Positions 60,557 to 64,000 of a stretch of 64,000 nt of DNA are shown one piece after another. How positions within the stretch are numbered: the first letter of the stretch is position 1; the number at the start of each line of letters is the position of its first letter. Source of the DNA: an uncultured Acidobacteriota bacterium (GTDB lineage Bacteria > Acidobacteriota > Terriglobia > Bryobacterales > Bryobacteraceae). The translations under genes and the position numbers were made by a program. The notes under the pieces are model-generated. The model ran no database searches. It saw nothing but the letters and a program-made list of their open reading frames with translations, and had not been told where the DNA came from. Location of the stretch: assembly GCA_902826685.1 (NCBI GenBank), contig CADEFT010000027.1, positions 31,332-95,331 on the forward strand, given 5' to 3'.

Positions 60557-61716
60557 CCGGGCGCCGCCTGATCGTCATCGGCGCGGGTCCGGCCGGTCTG
60601 GCGGCCGCCCTGGCCGCGCTCGAACGCGGGTGGGACGCGACGGTGATCGAGAGGGAAGGCGTGGGTGCTTCCCTGCTCCGTTGGGGCTCCACGCGGTTCT
60701 TCACGCCGCTTTCGATGAACTTGCCCGCTCAGGCGGCGGCGATTCTGGGCGCGGCGCTTCCGCCCTTGGACGCGCTGCTCACCGGTCCGGAGTTTGTCGA
60801 GCGCGTTCTTCTTCCACTTGCGTCCAGGCCGCCGCTCGAAGGCCGCATCCGGACGGGGCACCAGGTAGTCGCGGTGGGACGCGCGCGGTTGACCCGGGCC
60901 GACTATCCCGGCCATCCATTGCGTTCCGAGCGAGGGTTTCGCCTGTTGATCGAGACCGGATCCGGCGAGCGGGTGATCGAGGCCGAAGCCGTGGTGGATG
61001 CCTCCGGTACCTACGATCTTCCGCTGGCGATCGGCGCCGGCGGCATTCCGGCTCCAGGCGAACGCGCGTCGCGGGCACGCTTGCTTCGCACGCTCGGCGA
61101 CTTGGAGCGGAATCTGCCGCGGCTGGCAGGGAAACGAACGCTGCTCATCGGCCACGGGCATTCGGCGGCCACTGCGATTCTGCTTCTCGCTTCCCTGGCT
61201 GGGCAATCGCCTTCGACCCGTGTCACGTGGGCCACCCGCTCGCTCAATCGCCGGCCATGCGTGGAAGTGGCGGCGGACCCGCTGCCCGAACGGGCACGTG
61301 TCGCCATCGAAGCCAATGAACTCGCCGCCCATCCGCCGCCGTGGCTCACCGTGGAGCGGCGGGCGCTGGTGGAGGCTTTCGATGCCCGCGACGGACTCAT
61401 CGGAGTCAAGCTGAGCGGCGGCCGCGAATGGGTGGGCGACGAGATCGCCGCTTTCACTGGATACCGTCCGGACCTTTCGTTCCTGTCCGAGATGGCGCTC
61501 GACATCGACGCGGCCACCGAAGGACCGGCGCGTCTGGCACGCGCGCTTCGCAACGTCACCGATTGTCTATCGGTCCCCCGCCTCGGCGCGGGCGATCTCC
61601 ATTCGGGCGAAGCTGGATTCTCGTTGGCGGGCAGCAAGAGCTATGGCCGTTCCCGCACGTTCCTGCTGCAAAGCGGGTACCGCCAGATCGAGTCGATCGT
61701 GGCCGCCCTTGGCTGA
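60553..61716 (+). CDS. FAD-dependent oxidoreductase
   Basis: A 387-residue flavoprotein with a GTG start overlapping the CMD stop. The N-terminal dinucleotide-binding motif is V-I-G-A-G-P-A-G-L-A-A-A near 10-20. A second Rossmann-type stretch follows at L-L-I-G-H-G-H-S-A-A near 197. F-T-G-Y-R-P-D-L-S-F-L resembles the thioredoxin-reductase or monooxygenase class. I cannot say whether it reduces thiols or oxygenates. It is the last gene of the ArsR operon; the following 250 bases (61717-61966) hold no convincing gene, only the promoter noted below. Confidence 0.82.
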   Translation: MTGRRLIVIGAGPAGLAAALAALERGWDATVIEREGVGASLLRWGSTRFFTPLSMNLPAQAAAILGAALPPLDALLTGPEFVERVLLPLASRPPLEGRIRTGHQVVAVGRARLTRADYPGHPLRSERGFRLLIETGSGERVIEAEAVVDASGTYDLPLAIGAGGIPAPGERASRARLLRTLGDLERNLPRLAGKRTLLIGHGHSAATAILLLASLAGQSPSTRVTWATRSLNRRPCVEVAADPLPERARVAIEANELAAHPPPWLTVERRALVEAFDARDGLIGVKLSGGREWVGDEIAAFTGYRPDLSFLSEMALDIDAATEGPARLARALRNVTDCLSVPRLGAGDLHSGEAGFSLAGSKSYGRSRTFLLQSGYRQIESIVAALG

Positions 61717-61929
61717 TTCATCCCGCCACAATCGCGTGAACGAGCAGGGCCGCGATGGAGCCCAATCATCTGAACGGCGTTGCGTTGATCGGGCGGGGCG
61801 CCGTACACGTTGGCCAGGCGCGAGAGCGCGATCGTTGGCTTGCCGTTGACGCCGCGTGCCTGGCGGGAAGATCTCCCCTGGGCAAGGGGGCGGCGGGTAG
61901 TCATCACGGTTTTCGTCGCGAGAAAAGCC

Positions 61930-61958
61930 TTGACTACCGCGATCGTGTTAACTACAAT
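61930..61958 (+). promoter_or_regulatory. Sigma70-like promoter before the porin gene
   Basis: TTGACT (61930-61935), a 17-base spacer and TACAAT (61953-61958) make a near-consensus promoter. Transcription should begin at about 61964-61967, almost exactly at the TTG start codon of the porin gene (61967), so the mRNA may be leaderless. This is sequence reading only. Confidence 0.65.
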
Positions 61959-61966
61959 TAAGTAGA

Positions 61967-63322
61967 TTGCGTCACTCCTGCTTTACCCTCCTATGTTTCC
62001 TCCTTGGCGCGGCTACGGCCGCCGCGCAATCGGACTCGCTTGCCGATCGCATCGCCGAACTGGAAAGGAAAATGGGTCAACTCGACCCTACCTTCCGGCG
62101 CCCGGATCCCTCGATGGCGCTGGCCGACCGCGTGCGTGCGCTCGAACAGCGGATGGAGCAGCTGCTACCCGCGCCAGTGGAAACAGCCGCGGCCGCCGCA
62201 CCGCCGCCCGAACCGCCGGCACCCGCCGCCGGGCTGCAGCCGGTTTCGATCACGGGCGATTTCCAGCGCGCCGATAACGGCGAAACCCGGCTGCCCGTCG
62301 CCGGCTACATGGACCTGCACTTCAATAAGGAACGCGGCGACTCGTTCCGTCCCGATTTCCATCGATTCGTGCTGCTGTTCGGGCACAGCTTTTCCGACCG
62401 TATCAAGTTCTGGAGCGAATTCGAGCTCGAACATTCGCTGGTTGAGGGCGGTGAGCCGAGCGGTGAGATCGCGCTCGAACAGGCCTACCTCGATATTCTG
62501 GTCAAGCCCTATCTGAACTTCCGCGCCGGTATGCTGCTGGCGCCAGTGGGCATCGTCAACGAACGACACGAGCCGCCTTCGTTCAACGGCGTGGAACGGC
62601 CGTTTGTCGAAACCACCATCATTCCCACCACCTGGCGGGAGCTGGGCGCCGGGCTGACGGGCGATCTCGGACGCGGGTTCCGTTATCGGGCCTATCTGAC
62701 GTCTTCGCTCGACGCCAGCCGGTTCAGCGGCGAGTTCGGAATCTCAGAGGGACGAAGCCGGGGGTTCGAGGCGTCGATGCGGAATCCGGCCACAATGGGC
62801 CGTCTGGAGTTCGCCGGCATCCGCCGCTTGACCTTGGGTGGCAGCTTCTACACCGGTCACGCCGGCTTCAACACGCCCGGCGTGAATCCAAGGATTTCCA
62901 TCGCCGAAGCCGACGGCCGGTATAGCATCCGCCGGTTCGACATCCGCGGCCTGTTCGCCCACACCTGGATCACTCGCACGCAGGATCTGAACCGGCTGCT
63001 CACGCTGCAAACGGGAGTGAATCCGAACGTCGCGCGCCAACTGCGCGGCTACTACGTGGAGCCCGCTTTCCATCTGCTGCCGAGGCGCTTCGGTAAAGAC
63101 ATCATCGCCTTCACGCGTTATGAGCGGTTCAACACGCAGCACCGGATGGCGCCGGGCTACCTGGCACTGCCGCACTTTGACCGTTCGGCCTGGGTCGCGG
63201 GCCTCACCTACAAGCCGACGCCCGACGTGGCACTGAAATTCGATTATGTGTTCAATCGCAGCCGGAGCACGGTGCTGCGCCCGGTGGACGGAATAAATCT
63301 CGGACTGGGATGGTGGTTCTAA
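61967..63322 (+). CDS. Outer-membrane porin with N-terminal coiled coil (OprP/OprO-like)
   Basis: A 451-residue outer-membrane protein with TTG start, signal peptide (C-F-L-L-G-A-A-T-A-A-A-Q), a short coiled coil (L-A-D-R-I-A-E-L-E-R-K-M) and a Pro/Ala linker. A beta-barrel of about 330 residues follows, ending G-L-G-W-W-F with terminal Phe. It resembles phosphate-selective porin O/P-like proteins of Acidobacteriota. Its stop overlaps the cupredoxin start (TAATG), and the cytochrome follows in the same way, suggesting passage of a substrate to periplasmic redox proteins. Confidence 0.78.
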   Translation: MRHSCFTLLCFLLGAATAAAQSDSLADRIAELERKMGQLDPTFRRPDPSMALADRVRALEQRMEQLLPAPVETAAAAAPPPEPPAPAAGLQPVSITGDFQRADNGETRLPVAGYMDLHFNKERGDSFRPDFHRFVLLFGHSFSDRIKFWSEFELEHSLVEGGEPSGEIALEQAYLDILVKPYLNFRAGMLLAPVGIVNERHEPPSFNGVERPFVETTIIPTTWRELGAGLTGDLGRGFRYRAYLTSSLDASRFSGEFGISEGRSRGFEASMRNPATMGRLEFAGIRRLTLGGSFYTGHAGFNTPGVNPRISIAEADGRYSIRRFDIRGLFAHTWITRTQDLNRLLTLQTGVNPNVARQLRGYYVEPAFHLLPRRFGKDIIAFTRYERFNTQHRMAPGYLALPHFDRSAWVAGLTYKPTPDVALKFDYVFNRSRSTVLRPVDGINLGLGWWF

Positions 63323-63672
63323 TGCGACATGCGCTGACTGTTCTCGTTCTGGCCGGATTGCTGCTCGCGCAGACGGCCGAAAACCGGAAGCCCGACAGGG
63401 TGGTGACGATTAACGCCGAGCGGTTCGCCTTCAGTCCGTCGAAGATTACGGTGAAGCAGGGCCAACTGGTGGAGTTCGTGCTGGTGAGCGACGATACCGA
63501 CCACGGGTTTCGTATCGCGGGCGCGGGCATCGACGTGGCCATTCCGCCGCAAGGCCGCGGCGAGGCGAAGGTCCGCTTCATTGCGCGCGAGAAAGGCCGC
63601 TTCGTTTTTGAATGCTCACGTGCATGCGGCGCCGGCCACAACCTGATGCGCGGATATATCGAGGTGAAGTGA
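63322..63672 (+). CDS. Exported cupredoxin with a CuA-type motif (cytochrome oxidase subunit II-like)
   Basis: A 116-residue periplasmic protein with a signal peptide (V-L-V-L-A-G-L-L-L-A-Q). The cupredoxin fold has D-T-D-H-G-F-R-I (first His) and C-S-R-A-C-G-A-G-H-N-L-M, giving C-x3-C-x3-H-x2-M, the ligand set of the dinuclear CuA site of cytochrome c oxidase subunit II. No membrane span or other oxidase subunit is seen, so it may be a stand-alone electron carrier. It is coupled to a di-haem cytochrome gene (TGATG). Confidence 0.85.
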   Translation: MRHALTVLVLAGLLLAQTAENRKPDRVVTINAERFAFSPSKITVKQGQLVEFVLVSDDTDHGFRIAGAGIDVAIPPQGRGEAKVRFIAREKGRFVFECSRACGAGHNLMRGYIEVK

Positions 63673-64000
63673 TGCGAACCGCACTGATGGCAGCGCTGTT
63701 GTGCGCCGTGTGGATGCTGCGGGCGCAGCAGGTGGAATCGGATCTTCCCGGCGGGCCACTGGCGGGCATCACCGCCTCCGAATTTGAGCTGTTCCGCATG
63801 GGTCTGGAAGACTTCACCGAAGTGGAAACGGCGGAAGACGGCCTGGGTCCGGCGTTCAACGGCACCAGTTGCGCGGTGTGCCATGCCGTGCCCACGGTGG
63901 GCGGCATCAGTGCGATGACGGAGGTTCGCGCCGGACATCGAAGCGACGATGGCACCTTTACGGAGCTCGCCGGCGGTACGCTTTTTCATCTCTTTTCGGT
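63672..64000 (+). CDS. Di-haem c-type cytochrome/oxidoreductase (DHOR family), cut by the right edge
   Basis: The first 109 codons are visible. A signal peptide (A-L-L-C-A-V-W-M-L-R-A-Q-Q) is followed by F-E-L-F-R-M-G-L-E-D-F and the haem motif G-P-A-F-N-G-T-S-C-A-V-C-H-A-V-P-T-V-G-G. That pattern (C-x2-C-H inside G-P-x-F-N ... P-x-x-G-G) is typical of the DUF1111/DHOR di-haem family, periplasmic cytochromes related to MauG-type peroxidases. The second haem motif should lie past the edge. It starts in a TGATG overlap with the CuA protein, so the two probably exchange electrons. Confidence 0.8.
   Translation, partial: MRTALMAALLCAVWMLRAQQVESDLPGGPLAGITASEFELFRMGLEDFTEVETAEDGLGPAFNGTSCAVCHAVPTVGGISAMTEVRAGHRSDDGTFTELAGGTLFHLFS

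Overview
The window reads as chromosomal DNA of a GC-rich (about 65%) Gram-negative bacterium, most likely an Acidobacteriota member of the Solibacter/Bryobacter type. The pointers are three DUF1501 + DUF1549/DUF1553 gene pairs, two very large TonB-dependent receptors with an N-terminal carboxypeptidase-regulatory domain, a PEP-CTERM protein, a caspase/DUF4384 operon and an N-terminal-OmpA surface protein. Genes are tightly packed, many with ATGA, GTGA or TAATG overlaps. No gene-free stretch exceeds about 250 bases, and no rRNA, tRNA, CRISPR array or insertion sequence was seen. Assignments rest on reading motifs, not on database searches.

Layout. 1-790: a GC-poorer piece with a Cys-rich protein and a MauE-like membrane protein. 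930-4404: DUF1501 and DUF1549/1553 pair 1. 4540-8177: two DUF4384 proteins and a caspase-PEGA-TPR protein. 8266-14876: PEP-CTERM protein, folP, then a coupled run of POT peptide transporter, M24 peptidase, shrunken GH31-like protein and a secreted hydrolase. 14878-16894: ECF sigma factor, zinc-finger anti-sigma factor and exported protein. 17094-20183: 1010-residue OmpA/Ig-like surface protein with a strong terminator. 20190-23655: YbaK, PspC, MscL, a LysW-like acidic zinc-ribbon protein, two small secreted beta-sandwich proteins and two redoxins. 23648-28948: quinone oxidoreductase and DUF1501/PSCyt1 pair 2. 28957-36290: exported esterase, fused beta-oxidation enzyme, TonB receptor. 36370-41945: Tat-exported SelA-like PLP protein and DUF1501/PSCyt1 pair 3.

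41950-53190 holds the most unusual locus. It is a nine-gene minus-strand operon of DndA-like cysteine desulfurase, GcvH-like lipoyl protein, G3E GTPase, small Cys protein, double-[4Fe-4S] ferredoxin, radical SAM protein, DUF116-polyprenyl synthase fusion, prenyltransferase-fold protein and squalene-hopene-cyclase-like protein. A lipoate-protein-ligase-like gene diverges from it. The gene set suggests one pathway that builds and cyclises an isoprenoid and uses Fe-S, radical SAM and lipoyl (sulfur) chemistry. I do not recognise it as a described system.

53224-61716 carries an orphan solute-binding protein, a DUF2064 glycosyltransferase, a TonB receptor and an ArsR-led operon (unusual metallophosphoesterase fusion, CMD protein, FAD oxidoreductase). 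It resembles arsenosugar-type loci but lacks visible arsM and arsS. The right edge (61930-64000) is a porin, a CuA-type cupredoxin and a truncated di-haem cytochrome gene.
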